Below, piece by piece: positions 16,792 to 27,537 of a DNA stretch of 49,818 nucleotides. The position numbers and the translations under genes were made by a program. The stretch comes from Paracidovorax wautersii (lineage in GTDB: Bacteria; Pseudomonadota; Gammaproteobacteria; Burkholderiales; Burkholderiaceae_C), in contig WNDQ01000028.1 of the NCBI GenBank assembly GCA_009912175.1, positions 1 to 49,818 on the forward strand, in the 5' to 3' direction. Position 1 is the stretch's first letter, and each line of letters begins with the position of its first letter. Below the pieces are notes generated by a model. That model saw only the letters and a list, made by a program, of their open reading frames with translations. It had not been told where the DNA came from and ran no database searches.

Positions 16792-17655
16792 ATGAAATGG
16801 GAAGACAATCGCCGCTCCGACAACGTCGAGGACCGCCGCAGCGCGGGCGGCGGCGGGGGCGGTTTGGGTGGCCGCTCCATTGGCCTGGGCACCGTGGTCG
16901 TGGCGCTGGTCGCGGGCTGGGTCTTCGGCATCAATCCGCTGACCATTCTGGGGCTGCTCAGCGGCGCCGATGTCGGGTCCGCGCCCACGCAGCAGCAGGC
17001 TTCGGCCCCGCCCAGCAATGACCGCCAGGCGCAGTTCGTCTCGACCGTGTTGGCCGATACCGAAGACGTCTGGACCCGCCTGTTCAAGCAGCAGGGCGCG
17101 CAATACCAGGTGCCCCGGCTCGTGCTGTTCCGGGGCGCGACGCCCACGGCCTGCGGCCAGGGGCAGACGGCCATGGGGCCTTTCTATTGCCCGGTCGACC
17201 AGAAGGTCTACATCGACCTGGCCTTCTACGACACGCTGCGCGAGCAACTGGGCGCGCCAGGCGACTTCGCCCAGGCCTACGTGATCGCGCACGAGGTCGG
17301 CCACCACGTGCAGAACCAGCTCGGCATCCTGCCCAAGGTTGACCAGATGCGCCGCCGCGCGGATGCGGCGCAGGCCAACCAGTTGTCCGTGCGGCTGGAG
17401 CTGCAGGCCGACTGCCTGGCCGGTGTCTGGGCCAACCAGGCCAAGTCCAACTTTCAGTTGGAGCCACGCGACATCGAAGAAGCGCTCAACGCGGCCTCGC
17501 GCATTGGCGACGACACGCTGCAAAAGCAGAGCCAGGGCCGCGTGGTGCCCGAAAGCTTCACCCATGGCACCAGCGCCCAGCGTGTGAGCTGGTTCAGCCA
17601 GGGTTATCAGAAGGGTGCGCTGGGCGCCTGCGATACCTTCAACGGCACGCTCTGA
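16792..17655 (+). CDS. YpfJ-family neutral zinc metallopeptidase
   Basis: 287 aa beginning [16 protein letters not shown], the typical start of this family, followed by a glycine-rich stretch and one transmembrane helix (about 33-50). The rest is presumably periplasmic. The zinc site HEVGHH (His167, Glu168, His171) and the downstream [12 protein letters not shown], whose Glu/Asp residues probably supply the third ligand, are intact. The C-terminal [17 protein letters not shown] is also conserved in the family. Substrate and process are unknown; E. coli YpfJ is uncharacterised. Transcribed divergently from the hydrolase fragment; TACAAT near 16750 may be its -10 box. Confidence 0.92.
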   Translation: MKWEDNRRSDNVEDRRSAGGGGGGLGGRSIGLGTVVVALVAGWVFGINPLTILGLLSGADVGSAPTQQQASAPPSNDRQAQFVSTVLADTEDVWTRLFKQQGAQYQVPRLVLFRGATPTACGQGQTAMGPFYCPVDQKVYIDLAFYDTLREQLGAPGDFAQAYVIAHEVGHHVQNQLGILPKVDQMRRRADAAQANQLSVRLELQADCLAGVWANQAKSNFQLEPRDIEEALNAASRIGDDTLQKQSQGRVVPESFTHGTSAQRVSWFSQGYQKGALGACDTFNGTL

Positions 17656-17760
17656 GCCCGAAAACGGCGGCCTGAACAGGCCGCCAGGCTGGCTGGAAAG
17701 CGGGCGGCTGGGCGCCGGTTTGGCGCAAGGGGCGCCGCAATGCGACAATAGCGCTCTTAC

Positions 17761-19206
<1,446 letters not shown>

Positions 19207-19229
19207 AGCCCGGCCGCTGCCAGCCAAGC

Positions 19230-19255
19230 AAGCCCAGGAACTCCCTGGGCTTTTT
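19230..19255 (+). terminator. Intrinsic terminator after rhlE
   Basis: A perfect 9-bp stem AAGCCCAGG / CCTGGGCTT with a 5-base loop is followed by TTTTT, 24 bases past the rhlE stop. Confidence 0.9.
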
Positions 19256-19272
19256 CTTTGGGTTCTCCCGTT

Positions 19273-20109
19273 TCAGCGGCCCGGTTTCTGGGCCTGCTCG
19301 CAACGCGTCTGCACCAGCCGCAGCAACTGGCCGCCGGCTGAGATTTCCGCGGCGCTCAGGCAGCCGCCCCAGACGCAGCCGGTGTCCAGCGACAGGATGT
19401 CCTGGCGTTGCGGCTGCCAGCCCAGCGTGGACCAGTGGCCGAAGGCGATGGTGTCGCCGGCCGTGCGGCGCCCGGGCACGTCGAACCAGGGCACGCAGCC
19501 AGCGGGTGCGGTGTCCAGCCCTTCCTTGGCGTCGAAGTCCATCACGCCCTGCGGCGTGCAAAAACGCAGGCGGGTGAGGGCGTTGACGACCACGCGCAGC
19601 CGGTCGGCGCCTTGCAGGTCGTCGTCCCAGGCGGCCGGCTCGTTGCCGTACATATGGCGCAGGAAGTCGACGAAGCTGGGGGCTTGCAGCGCGGCCTCGA
19701 CCTCGCCGGCCAGCGCGAGGGTCTGGTCCACGGTCCAGGCGGGCAGCACGCCGGCATGCACCATCAGCACGCCGTGCGCGTGCAGGGCCAGCCGCTGGTG
19801 GCGCAGCCATTGCAGCATGGGCTCGCGGTCGGGCGCGTCCAGCAGGTGGGTGAGCGTGTCGTGCCGGTGCGCGGGGCGGATGCCGTGGGCCATGGCCAGC
19901 AGGTGCAGGTCGTGGTTGCCCAGCAGGCAGTGGGCGGCGCCGTCCAGCGCCATGAAGCGGCGCAGCACGGCCGCCGAGGCCGGGCCGCGGTTGACCAGGT
20001 CGCCCAGCACGTACAGGGTGTCGCGGCTTGGGGAAAAGTCCAAATCGGCCAGCAAGCGGCCCAGCGGGGCGTCGCAGCCCTGGATATCGCCAATGCAGTA
20101 AAGTGCCAT
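19273..20109 (-). CDS. apaH: Symmetrical bis(5'-nucleosyl)-tetraphosphatase ApaH
   Basis: 278 aa, the standard ApaH length. Metallophosphoesterase motifs are in place: GDIQGC (residues 7-12), GDLVNRGP (about 36-43), GNHD (about 64-67), and the later MVHAGVLPAW and FGHWSTLGW histidines that bind the two metal ions. It hydrolyses Ap4A to two ADP in the cytoplasm. The ATG at 20109 begins MALYCIGDIQG as expected. It converges with rhlE, and its start is 36 bases from the divergent start of the CNNM/CorC-type gene. Confidence 0.96.
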   Translation of the reverse strand: MALYCIGDIQGCDAPLGRLLADLDFSPSRDTLYVLGDLVNRGPASAAVLRRFMALDGAAHCLLGNHDLHLLAMAHGIRPAHRHDTLTHLLDAPDREPMLQWLRHQRLALHAHGVLMVHAGVLPAWTVDQTLALAGEVEAALQAPSFVDFLRHMYGNEPAAWDDDLQGADRLRVVVNALTRLRFCTPQGVMDFDAKEGLDTAPAGCVPWFDVPGRRTAGDTIAFGHWSTLGWQPQRQDILSLDTGCVWGGCLSAAEISAGGQLLRLVQTRCEQAQKPGR

Positions 20110-20145
20110 GCACCGATTGTCGCTGCCCTGTCCGCCTGTCTTTCG

Positions 20146-21437
20146 ATGGATGTCGCCCTTCTTGTTTTCCTGACCACCCTCAACGGCCTGTTCGCCATGT
20201 CCGAGATGGCGCTGGCCACCAGCCGCAAAGCGCGGCTGGCCACGCTGGCCGAACTGGGCGACACCAAAGCCCAGGCGGCCATCCGGCTGATCGATCAGCC
20301 CACGCAGTTTCTCTCGACCATCCAGATCGGCATCACCTCGATCGGCATGCTCAGCGGCATCGTGGGCGAGGCGGCTTTCGCCGGCCCGCTGGCCGTGCAG
20401 ATGCAGGCCTGGGGCCTGGGCGAGACGGCCGCGAGCTGGCTGTCGACCGGCGTGGTGGTGACCGGCATCACCTTCTCCACCATCATCTTCGGCGAGCTGG
20501 TGCCCAAACGCATCGGGCAAATGTTCCCCGAGCCGGTGGCGCGCTGGATCTCGCCGGGCATGTCGCAACTGGCGCGGCTGGCCAAGCCGGCGGTGAGCCT
20601 GCCGGCGCCACGGCCGGCGTGCTCCGGCTGCTGCGCATCGACGGCGGCGCCGGCCGCACCGTCACGCACGAGGAGATCGCCGCCAGCCTGGCTGAGGGGC
20701 TGGACGCCGGCATCATCGAGCGGCACGAGCACCAGATGGTGCGCAACGTGTTCCACCTCGACGACCGCCCGCTGACGTCCATCATGGTGCCGCGCAGCGA
20801 CGTGGTCTGGCTCGACGCCGACGCCAGCGTCGAAGACAGCCTGACCATGGCCGTGGGCACGCGCCACTCGTGGTATCCGGTCTGCCGCGGCGGCCTGGAG
20901 AACGTGGTCGGCATGATCAGCGTCGCCGGGCTGCTGGCCGCGCGCGCCAGCGACGATGCCCGCATCGGCGCGCATGCCCTGCCCACGGTTTTTGTGCCCG
21001 AGACCCTGTCGGCGCTGGAGCTGCTCGAAAGCTTCCGGCTCAGGGCCACGCGCATGATCCTGGTGGTCGACGAATACGGCGAAGTGCAGGGGCTGGTGAC
21101 GCCGCACGACCTGCTCGAAGCCATCACCGGCGAGCTGCACAGCGGCACGCCGGCCGAGGCCTGGGCCGTGCAGCGCGAGGACGGCTCGTGGCTGCTCGAC
21201 GGCATGATGCCGGCCGAGGAACTCAAGGCGCGGCTGGCGATCCGCGAGCTGCCGCTGGAAGACAAGGGGCTTTACAACACCGTGGCCGGCATGCTGCTGG
21301 CCGTCACCGGCCACCTGCCGCAGGTGGGCGAGACGGTGGCCGGCGGCGGCTGGCGTTTCGAGGTACTGGACCTCGATGGCCGGCGCATCGACAAGGTGCT
21401 GGCGACCGTCGAGCCGCCCGACGATTTTCCCAACTGA
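20146..21437 (+). pseudogene. CNNM/CorC-type (hemolysin-family) transporter, interrupted by one frameshift
   Basis: The first frame (20146 to about 20601) encodes MDVALLVFLTTLNGLFAMSE and the DUF21/CNNM membrane domain (IGITSIGMLSGIVGEAAF, TIIFGELVPKRIG). From about 20603 the homology continues in another frame with LRLLRIDGG, the CBS pair (LTSIMVPRSDVVWLD, ATRMILVVDEYGEVQGLVT) and the CorC_HlyC domain ending EPPDDFPN. Restoring one base near 20602 would give S-L-L-G-A-T-A-G and a continuous protein of about 430 aa. Family members are inner-membrane proteins linked to Mg2+/Co2+ export. No other damage is visible, so a sequencing error or a recent mutation are both possible. Confidence 0.85.
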
Positions 21438-21464
21438 GTTGTCCGGACGGCGTGGCGGGTGCCG

Positions 21465-22361
21465 TCAGGGCTTGCGGCCACCCAGCCCGTCGAGCCAGCG
21501 GCTGCGCACCAGTCCGGTCGACAGCGTGGTGCCGGTCAGGATGACGGCGCCGCACACCAGCATGCGCAGCGTGATGCTTTCGTCCAGCCAGACCGCGCCG
21601 GCCACGATGGCAAAGACCGGGATCAGAAAAGTCACGGTCAGCGTGCGGGCCGAGCCCACACGCTCGATCAGCCGGAAAAACAGCACGTACGCAAAGCCCG
21701 TACACATCACGCCCACGCAGATCACGGCCAACCAGCCATGCAGCGCCGGCGTGGCCGCAGGCCAGAACCACAGCGCCGGCAGCGCCAGGGCGACGCTGCT
21801 GGCCAGCAGGCTGCCGGTGGCGATCGCCAGGCTGGGAACCTGCTTGAGGTGGCGCTGGGTAAAGCTCGCGCCCAGCCCGTACATCAGCGGCGCGCCCAGG
21901 CACACGAGCACCGCCCAACCGCTGCCAGGACTGCCGCCCAGGCCCAGCCGGTCCCAGGCCAGCGCCACCACACCCACGAAGCCGATGAACAGGCCCAGCA
22001 CGCGCGAGGCGGTCAGCCGCTCGCGCAGCCACAGCAGCGCGATCACCGCGCCGAACAGCGGCGTGGTCGCGTTGAGGATGGACGCCAGCCCGGTCGTCAG
22101 CGACTGCAGCGCATACGCGTACAGCACGAAGGGAATGACGGGGTTGATGAGCCCGGCCAGCGCGATCGGCCGCCAGTGCGCGCGCAGTGCGCCCCACTGG
22201 CCTCGCCAATGCAGCCATGGCAGCAGCGTGAAGGCGGCAATCGCCACGCGCAGCGCCGCGGTGGGCATCACGCCCAGCTCGTGCACCGAGATCTGCATGA
22301 ACAGAAAGGAAGTGCCCCAGACGGCGGACAGGAGCAGGTATTCAAGAATCCAGGAAGGCAT
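21465..22361 (-). CDS. EamA/DMT-superfamily transporter
   Basis: 298 aa with ten predicted membrane helices in two EamA repeats. It starts MPSWILEYLLLSAVWGTSFLFMQ and has the typical end of repeat 1, TPLFGAVIALLWLRERLTAS, repeated as TFLIPVFAIVAGAVWLDESI in repeat 2. Members export amino acids, metabolites or drugs by secondary transport; the substrate here cannot be told. It converges with the CNNM/CorC-type gene and is divergent from the phosphomannomutase gene. Confidence 0.9.
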   Translation of the reverse strand: MPSWILEYLLLSAVWGTSFLFMQISVHELGVMPTAALRVAIAAFTLLPWLHWRGQWGALRAHWRPIALAGLINPVIPFVLYAYALQSLTTGLASILNATTPLFGAVIALLWLRERLTASRVLGLFIGFVGVVALAWDRLGLGGSPGSGWAVLVCLGAPLMYGLGASFTQRHLKQVPSLAIATGSLLASSVALALPALWFWPAATPALHGWLAVICVGVMCTGFAYVLFFRLIERVGSARTLTVTFLIPVFAIVAGAVWLDESITLRMLVCGAVILTGTTLSTGLVRSRWLDGLGGRKP

Positions 22362-22554
22362 GGTGAGACAAGAGGCAGGCGGTCATGGAAAAGGCGGCGG
22401 ACGTACGATAGCGCCAAACGGAGAAGACGCGCTGCGGGGCAATCGCAAAGTCGAGTAACCCAAGCTGGGGATGGCACGATCGCTATCATCTTTGGCGTCA
22501 TCCTGTCGCGTAGGAGACGGGCTAGTCCAGGCGCGGGGCGCCACCTGGCCGACC

Positions 22555-22560
22555 TACAAT
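22555..22560 (+). promoter_or_regulatory. Candidate -10 box upstream of the phosphomannomutase operon
   Basis: TACAAT, a good -10 match, lies 90 bases before the GTG start; no clear -35 is seen. The remaining 22362-22649 interval between the divergent EamA and phosphomannomutase genes shows no gene. Confidence 0.4.
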
Positions 22561-22649
22561 GCGCGACGGCGCGGCCGGGGCATCGTCCTGCCTGTGGGCC
22601 GCGCGGATCAACCAGGCGCATGCCGCCGATCATCTCGAAGGATTTTTTC

Positions 22650-24044
22650 GTGCAAGTCAGTCCCTCCATCTTCAAGGCTTACGACGTGCGGGGCATCGTG
22701 CCCACGACCCTCAACGAACAGGTCGCCGAGGCGCTCGGCAAGGCCTTTGGCACCGTGGCATTGGCGGAGGGCGAAAAGGCCGTGGTGGTCGGCCGTGACG
22801 GCCGCCTGAGCGGCCCGGACCTCAGCGCCGGCCTGGTGCGTGGCCTGCAGGCCGCGGGCATCAAGGTCATCGACATCGGCCGCGTGACCACGCCGCAGGT
22901 GTATTTCGGCGCTTCGACGCTGGCCTCCAGCGGCATCCAGGTGACCGGCAGCCACAACCCCAAGGACTACAACGGCTTCAAGATGGTGCTGGCCGGCCGT
23001 GCCATCTACGGCGACGAGATCCAGAACCTGCGCCGCATCATCGAGGCCGAGAGCTGGACGCTGACCGCCGGCGGCAGCGTCGAGCACGTGGACGTGCAGG
23101 ACGCCTACCGCCAGCGCATCGTGGAGGGCATCCAGCTCGCGCGGCCGATCAAGATCGTGGTCGACTCGGGCAACGGCATTGCCGGCGCCTCGGCCCCGGC
23201 GCTGTTCCGCGCGCTGGGCTGCGACGTGGTCGAGCTTTTCAGCGAAGTCGACGGCGACTTCCCCAACCACCACCCGGACCCGAGCAAGCCCGACAACCTC
23301 AAGGACGTCATCCAGGCGCTCAAGGACACCGACGCCGAGCTCGGCCTGGCCTTCGACGGCGACGGCGACCGCCTGGGCATCGTCACCAAGGACGGCCAGA
23401 CCATCTACCCCGACCGCCAGCTCATCCTGTTCGCGCAGGACGTGCTCAGCCGCGTGCCGGGCGCCACCATCCTGTTCGACGTCAAGTGCTCGCAGCGCCT
23501 GGCGCCGGCCATCGAGGCCGCGGGCGGCCAGCCGCTCATGTACAAGACCGGCCACAGCCTGGTCAAGGCCAAGATGAAGGAAGTCGACGCCCCCCTGGGC
23601 GGCGAGATGAGCGGCCACATCTTCTTCAAGGAACGCTGGTACGGCTTTGACGACGGCACCTACGCCGGCGCGCGCCTGCTGGAAATCCTCAGCCGCCACG
23701 CCGATCCGTCGGCCGTGCTCAACGCGCTGCCCACCAGCTTCAGCACGCCTGAGCTCAATGTCGCCACCGCCGAGGGCGAAGCGCCCGCCGTCGTGGCCAA
23801 GCTCCAGCAGCTCGCGCCCACGGTGGCCGCCTTCGCGGCGCCGGCCAGGATCAGCGACATCGACGGCCTGCGCGTGGACTGGCCCGATGGCTTCGGCCTG
23901 GTGCGTGCCTCCAACACCACGCCGGTGCTGGTGCTGCGCTTCGAAGGCCACACGGCCGAGGCGCTGCACCGCATCGAACACGACATGCTGGCGCTGCTGC
24001 GCCAGGTCAAGCCCGACGCCAAGGTGGGCGAGGCGGCGCATTGA
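22650..24044 (+). CDS. manB: Phosphomannomutase/phosphoglucomutase (AlgC/ManB type)
   Basis: 464 aa from GTG at 22650, chosen because AAGGA lies nine bases upstream and homologues begin near VQVSPSIFKAYDVRG; an ATG at 22620 would add ten residues. Alpha-D-phosphohexomutase motifs: phosphoserine loop TGSHNP (Ser101), metal-binding DGDGDR (about 240), sugar-binding GEMSGHIFF (about 320) and C-terminal phosphate-binding RASNTTPVLVLRFEG. It interconverts hexose-1- and -6-phosphates for LPS and exopolysaccharide precursors. Its stop overlaps the TTG start of the glycosyltransferase, and waaA follows, so this is a cell-envelope operon. Confidence 0.93.
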   Translation: MQVSPSIFKAYDVRGIVPTTLNEQVAEALGKAFGTVALAEGEKAVVVGRDGRLSGPDLSAGLVRGLQAAGIKVIDIGRVTTPQVYFGASTLASSGIQVTGSHNPKDYNGFKMVLAGRAIYGDEIQNLRRIIEAESWTLTAGGSVEHVDVQDAYRQRIVEGIQLARPIKIVVDSGNGIAGASAPALFRALGCDVVELFSEVDGDFPNHHPDPSKPDNLKDVIQALKDTDAELGLAFDGDGDRLGIVTKDGQTIYPDRQLILFAQDVLSRVPGATILFDVKCSQRLAPAIEAAGGQPLMYKTGHSLVKAKMKEVDAPLGGEMSGHIFFKERWYGFDDGTYAGARLLEILSRHADPSAVLNALPTSFSTPELNVATAEGEAPAVVAKLQQLAPTVAAFAAPARISDIDGLRVDWPDGFGLVRASNTTPVLVLRFEGHTAEALHRIEHDMLALLRQVKPDAKVGEAAH

Positions 24045-25120
24045 CTCCCGAACAGTTCGCGGCCGGCTTGAGCGCCGACCCTGAAGTCATCGTCTTCAAC
24101 CTCAAGCGCCGCTTCAGTGGCGTGTCGGCCACCATCGACGCGCTGGTGCCGCTGCAGATCCGGCAATGGCGGCTGGGTTTCTGCGGCCACCCGCTGTCCA
24201 ACGGCGTGCCGGGCATGACGCTGCGCGAGGCGATTGCGCTGTCGCGCCGCCCGCCCGAGGGCCGGCCCTTCCGCATCTGGCACGTGCGGCGCGACCCCGA
24301 GATGATTGCCGGCATCTTCGCGCGCGACGTGCTGCGGCTGCCGATCCGCCTGGTCTTCACCTCGGCCGCCCAGCATCTGCACGGGCGTTTTGCGCGCGGC
24401 CTGATCGCGCGCATGGACGCCGTCATCGCCACCACCGCCAAGGCCACGTCCTTCGTGCCCAACACGACGGCCGTGGTGCCGCACGGCATTGATCTGGCGC
24501 GCTACGCGCCGCCGGCCGACAAGTTCGCGGCCTGGGCCGAGAGCGGGCGCCCGGGCCAGTACGGCATCGGCCTGTTCGGCCGCATCCGCCCGACCAAGGG
24601 CACCGACATTTTTGTCGACGCCATGATCGAGGCGTTGCCGCAACTGCCCGGCGCCAGCGTCGTCATGACCGGGCTGTGCCAGCCGCGCTATGCCGAATTC
24701 GAGCGCGGCCTGCGCCAGAAGATCGAGGCGGCGGGCCTGTCCTCGCGCATGCTGTTCACGGGCGAGATCGAGACGCCCGAAGTGCTGCAGTGGTACCAGC
24801 GCTGCCTGGTCTGCGTGGCCTGCCCGCGTTACGAGCCCTTTGGCCTGACGCCGTTCGAGGCCGCGGCCTCGGGCTGCGCGCTGGTGTGCTCGCGCACCGG
24901 CGCCTTCGAGGAACTGGTCGAGCCCGGCATCCAGGGTGAACTGGTGCCGACCGGCGACGCGCATGCCGTGGCCGAGGCCGTGCTCAGCGTGCTGCGCACG
25001 CCCGAGCACGCGCAGGCGATGGGCCAGCGCGCGCGTGAGCGCGTCACCACGCGTTTCTCGCTCGAAGCCGAGGCCGGTGGCATCGGCCGCGTCTATGAGC
25101 AGCTCTGGCAGCGCGGCTGA
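24041..25120 (+). CDS. GT4-family glycosyltransferase, probably LPS core
   Basis: About 359 aa. The start is TTG at 24041, overlapping the mutase stop by four bases (translational coupling). The C-terminal Rossmann domain has the GT-B signatures YGIGLFGRIRPTKGTDIFVDA (about 170-190) and the E-x7-E donor site in YEPFGLTPFEAAASG (about 265-280), typical of retaining GT4 enzymes. The N-terminal part is the acceptor domain. It probably adds a sugar to the LPS inner core on the cytoplasmic face, judging from its position between the mutase and waaA, whose start overlaps its end by 26 bases. Sugar and acceptor unknown. Confidence 0.88.
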   Translation: MTPEQFAAGLSADPEVIVFNLKRRFSGVSATIDALVPLQIRQWRLGFCGHPLSNGVPGMTLREAIALSRRPPEGRPFRIWHVRRDPEMIAGIFARDVLRLPIRLVFTSAAQHLHGRFARGLIARMDAVIATTAKATSFVPNTTAVVPHGIDLARYAPPADKFAAWAESGRPGQYGIGLFGRIRPTKGTDIFVDAMIEALPQLPGASVVMTGLCQPRYAEFERGLRQKIEAAGLSSRMLFTGEIETPEVLQWYQRCLVCVACPRYEPFGLTPFEAAASGCALVCSRTGAFEELVEPGIQGELVPTGDAHAVAEAVLSVLRTPEHAQAMGQRARERVTTRFSLEAEAGGIGRVYEQLWQRG

Positions 25121-26459
25121 AGCGGTCACGCCGCCGCCCGCGGCCTGGCGCCAGCGGGCCTCGCTCGCGCTCTACAGCGGACTGCTGTGGCTGGCCCAGC
25201 CGCTCGTGCGCCGCAAGCTGCGCCGCCGCGGCCGCCAGGAGCCGGACTACGTCGCCGACATCGAGCAGCGCTTCGGCCACTATCCGGCCGCGGTGCGCGA
25301 TGCATTGATCCAGCGCCCGGCGCAGGGACCACGCATCTGGCTGCACGCCGTGTCGCTGGGCGAGACGCGCGCTGCGGGCATCCTGATCCCGGCCCTGCGC
25401 GCACGCTGGCCCGGCCTGCAGCTCGTGCTGACCTGCAGCACGGCCACCGGCCGCCAGGAAGGGCGCCGCCACCTGCGCGACGGCGATCTGCAACTGTGGC
25501 TGCCGTGGGACACGCGCGCAGCCGCGCGGCGCTTCGTGCAGGCCGTGCGGCCGGACCTCGGCCTGCTCATGGAAACCGAGATCTGGCCCAACCTGATGGC
25601 CCAGCTCAGCCAGGCTGGCGTGCCGACAGTGCTGGTCAATGCCCGGCTCAACGAAAAATCAACCCAGGGTGCCTTGCGCTGGCCCGCGCTCATGGTGCCG
25701 GCTTACGCGCGGTTTGCCCGCGTGCTCGCGCAGAGCGCCGGGGACGCCGAGCGGCTGGCCCGCGTCGGCGCGCGCGACGTGCGGGTGCGCGGCAACCTCA
25801 AATACGACGCCCAGCCCGATGCGGCGCAGATCGCGCAAGCGCAGGCCTGGCGTCAGCGCCTGGACCGCCCCGTGGCGCTGTTCGCGAGTTCGCGCGAGGG
25901 CGAGGAGGCGGCGCTGCTGGCCGCGCTCGCAGCGGACACCCGCGCGCAGCCTGCGCAGTGGTTGGTGGTGCCGCGCCATCCGCAACGTTTCGACGCCGTG
26001 GCCGAGCTGGCCGAACGGCAGGGCTGGACGGTGCGCCGCCGCAGCGCCTGGGGCGATGCCGGGCCGCCGCCGGATGCGGGCGGCGGACGCACGCTGTGGC
26101 TGGGCGACAGCATGGGCGAGATGGCGCTGTACTACGCGCTGGCCGACGTCGCGTTGCTGGGCGGCAGCTTCGAGCCGCTGGGTGGCCAGAACCTGATCGA
26201 GGCCGCCGCCTGCGGCTGCCCCGTCGTCATGGGGCCGCACACCTTCAACTTCGCCCAGGCCTGCGAGCAGGCCGAAGCAGCGGGCGCCGCGCAGCGCGTG
26301 GCCGGCCTGCCGCAGGCCGTGGCGGCGGTGCGGGCTTTGCTGGACAGCCCCGATCGGCTGGCCGCGATGCGCGCGGCCTCGGCCGGCTTTGTCGCCGGCA
26401 GCCAGGGGGCGGTGCAGGCGACGGTGCAGGATCTGGCGCCGCTGCTGCCCGGCGCCTGA
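25095..26459 (+). CDS. waaA: 3-deoxy-D-manno-octulosonic acid transferase (Kdo transferase)
   Basis: 454 aa. An N-terminal hydrophobic helix (RASLALYSGLLWLAQPLV) anchors the protein at the inner membrane. Family motifs: ADIEQRFGHYP, IWLHAVSLGETRAA (about 80), LLMETEIWPNL (about 160), VNARLNEKS, and in the donor half LLGGSFEPLGGQNLIEAAACG and MGPHTFNF. It transfers Kdo from CMP-Kdo to lipid IVA in LPS assembly. The ATG at 25095 overlaps the glycosyltransferase end, so expression is probably coupled. It is the last gene of the envelope group. Confidence 0.95.
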   Translation: MSSSGSAAEAVTPPPAAWRQRASLALYSGLLWLAQPLVRRKLRRRGRQEPDYVADIEQRFGHYPAAVRDALIQRPAQGPRIWLHAVSLGETRAAGILIPALRARWPGLQLVLTCSTATGRQEGRRHLRDGDLQLWLPWDTRAAARRFVQAVRPDLGLLMETEIWPNLMAQLSQAGVPTVLVNARLNEKSTQGALRWPALMVPAYARFARVLAQSAGDAERLARVGARDVRVRGNLKYDAQPDAAQIAQAQAWRQRLDRPVALFASSREGEEAALLAALAADTRAQPAQWLVVPRHPQRFDAVAELAERQGWTVRRRSAWGDAGPPPDAGGGRTLWLGDSMGEMALYYALADVALLGGSFEPLGGQNLIEAAACGCPVVMGPHTFNFAQACEQAEAAGAAQRVAGLPQAVAAVRALLDSPDRLAAMRAASAGFVAGSQGAVQATVQDLAPLLPGA

Positions 26460-26571
26460 TTACCCCGATGCAAGGCAAGAGCGTTTTGCCCGGGCCGATG
26501 CGGTCCAGGCACGCGCAAGCCGCTATGCTTGTCCGCTGATCCGTTGATCACCCTTCCAAGGAAACCAAGCC

Positions 26572-26979
26572 ATGAAATCCAAAGCCGTTCTCGAACTGGC
26601 CGACGTCAAGAAGATCGCCGCTGCCGCTGAAGCCGAAGCGCTCAAGAACAACTGGGCGGTGAGCATCGCCATCGTCGACGACGGTGGCCACCTGCTGTGG
26701 CTGCAGCGCCTGGACGGCGCCGCGCCGATCTCCGCGCAGATCGCCCCGGCCAAGGCCCACACGTCGGCGCTGGGCCGTCGCGAATCCAAGGGCTACGAAG
26801 ACGTCATCAACCAGGGCCGCACCTCGTTCCTGAGCGCGCCGGGCCTGCAAGGCATGCTCGAAGGCGGTGTGCCCATCGTCAAGGACGGCCAGGTGATCGG
26901 CGCCGTGGGCGTGAGCGGCGTCAAGTCGACCGAAGACGTGCAGATCGGCAAGGCGGGCATCGCCGCGCTGGGCCTGTGA
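26572..26979 (+). CDS. GlcG/HbpS-family small protein (possible heme binding)
   Basis: 135 aa, one domain with the GlcG/HbpS/Cob(I)alamin-adenosyltransferase-like fold. Key segments: ALKNNWAVSIAIVDDGGHLL, QIAPAKAHTSALGRRES and the C-terminal GQVIGAVGVSGVKSTEDVQI. The best-known relative, HbpS, binds heme and iron. No signal peptide is seen, so it is cytoplasmic here. It stands alone, with AAGGAA nine bases before the ATG and its own terminator, 590 bases before the heme-uptake gene hemP on the other strand. Function undetermined. Confidence 0.85.
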   Translation: MKSKAVLELADVKKIAAAAEAEALKNNWAVSIAIVDDGGHLLWLQRLDGAAPISAQIAPAKAHTSALGRRESKGYEDVINQGRTSFLSAPGLQGMLEGGVPIVKDGQVIGAVGVSGVKSTEDVQIGKAGIAALGL

Positions 26980-27030
26980 TGGCCGCGCCGCCGGGTGTGG
27001 ATCCGCGGCGCATTTGCAAAGAACCAAAGA

Positions 27031-27057
27031 AAAAGCCGACCTGCGGGTCGGCTTTTT
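27031..27057 (+). terminator. Intrinsic terminator after the GlcG/HbpS gene
   Basis: A 10-bp stem AAAAGCCGAC / GTCGGCTTTT with a 6-base loop, ending in a T-run. Confidence 0.88.
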
Positions 27058-27113
27058 CATGAGGGCTCATGGGGGAAAAAAAGCTTGGCTACTGAATGAA
27101 TTTCCTGGCTAGC

Positions 27114-27151
27114 AAAAACGACCCTTCGAGAACTTGAGTTCTCTGGAGTCG
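27114..27151 (-). terminator. Intrinsic terminator after hemP
   Basis: Minus strand, 16 bases past the hemP stop: an interrupted stem (CGAC...AGAAC / GTTCT...GTCG) followed by TTTTT. Confidence 0.7.
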
Positions 27152-27167
27152 CCCCACGATGAAACGG

Positions 27168-27368
27168 TTACTTGGTCAAGATCAACTTGCCGAGCTTGGT
27201 GGCCTGCAGGCGATAGATCGCACCGTTGTGCTGGATCTGGACGGCCTTCTGACCCTGGAGCAGTTCGGCGCTGTCCACTGGCTGGACCGACGAGCGGTCC
27301 TGGCTGCTGCGCGACAGGGACAGCGTGCCTTGGGGGGAGGCGGCGCTCAAAGAAAACGTGCTGTGCAT
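27168..27368 (-). CDS. hemP: Hemin uptake protein HemP
   Basis: 66 aa from the ATG at 27368 (AGGAG eight bases upstream); an ATG at 27389 would overlap the Fur box. The core VDSAELLQGQKAVQIQHNG and the C-terminal YRLQATKLGKLILTK are the HemP signature. HemP proteins of betaproteobacteria are small and often lie just ahead of the heme receptor gene; in Burkholderia multivorans HemP has been linked to activating hmu expression. Here no receptor follows and the gene ends at its own terminator, a monocistronic, Fur-controlled arrangement. It lies downstream of tonB-exbB-exbD on the same strand. Confidence 0.92.
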   Translation of the reverse strand: MHSTFSLSAASPQGTLSLSRSSQDRSSVQPVDSAELLQGQKAVQIQHNGAIYRLQATKLGKLILTK

Positions 27369-27389
27369 ATATCGATCTCCTGACGACAA

Positions 27390-27406
27390 ATGATAATGAT
27401 TTGCAG
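27390..27406 (-). promoter_or_regulatory. Fur box upstream of hemP
   Basis: The site reads AATGATAATGATTTGCA on the plus strand. Against the 7-1-7 Fur consensus TGATAAT-N-ATTATCA the left half is perfect and the right half matches 5 of 7. It lies 22 bases before the hemP ATG, where it would block transcription when iron is plentiful. Confidence 0.82.
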
Positions 27407-27537
27407 TCGAATATCAAGCGTTTTGTCGGGAAATATGTAAATATTTGTATCTATAGGCGAGGGGTGACGCGTTGCCGCGTCCCGGGTCCCTGAGTCCCTG
27501 AATCGGCCAACGCGGGCCGGCATGCCCCAGACGTGCC

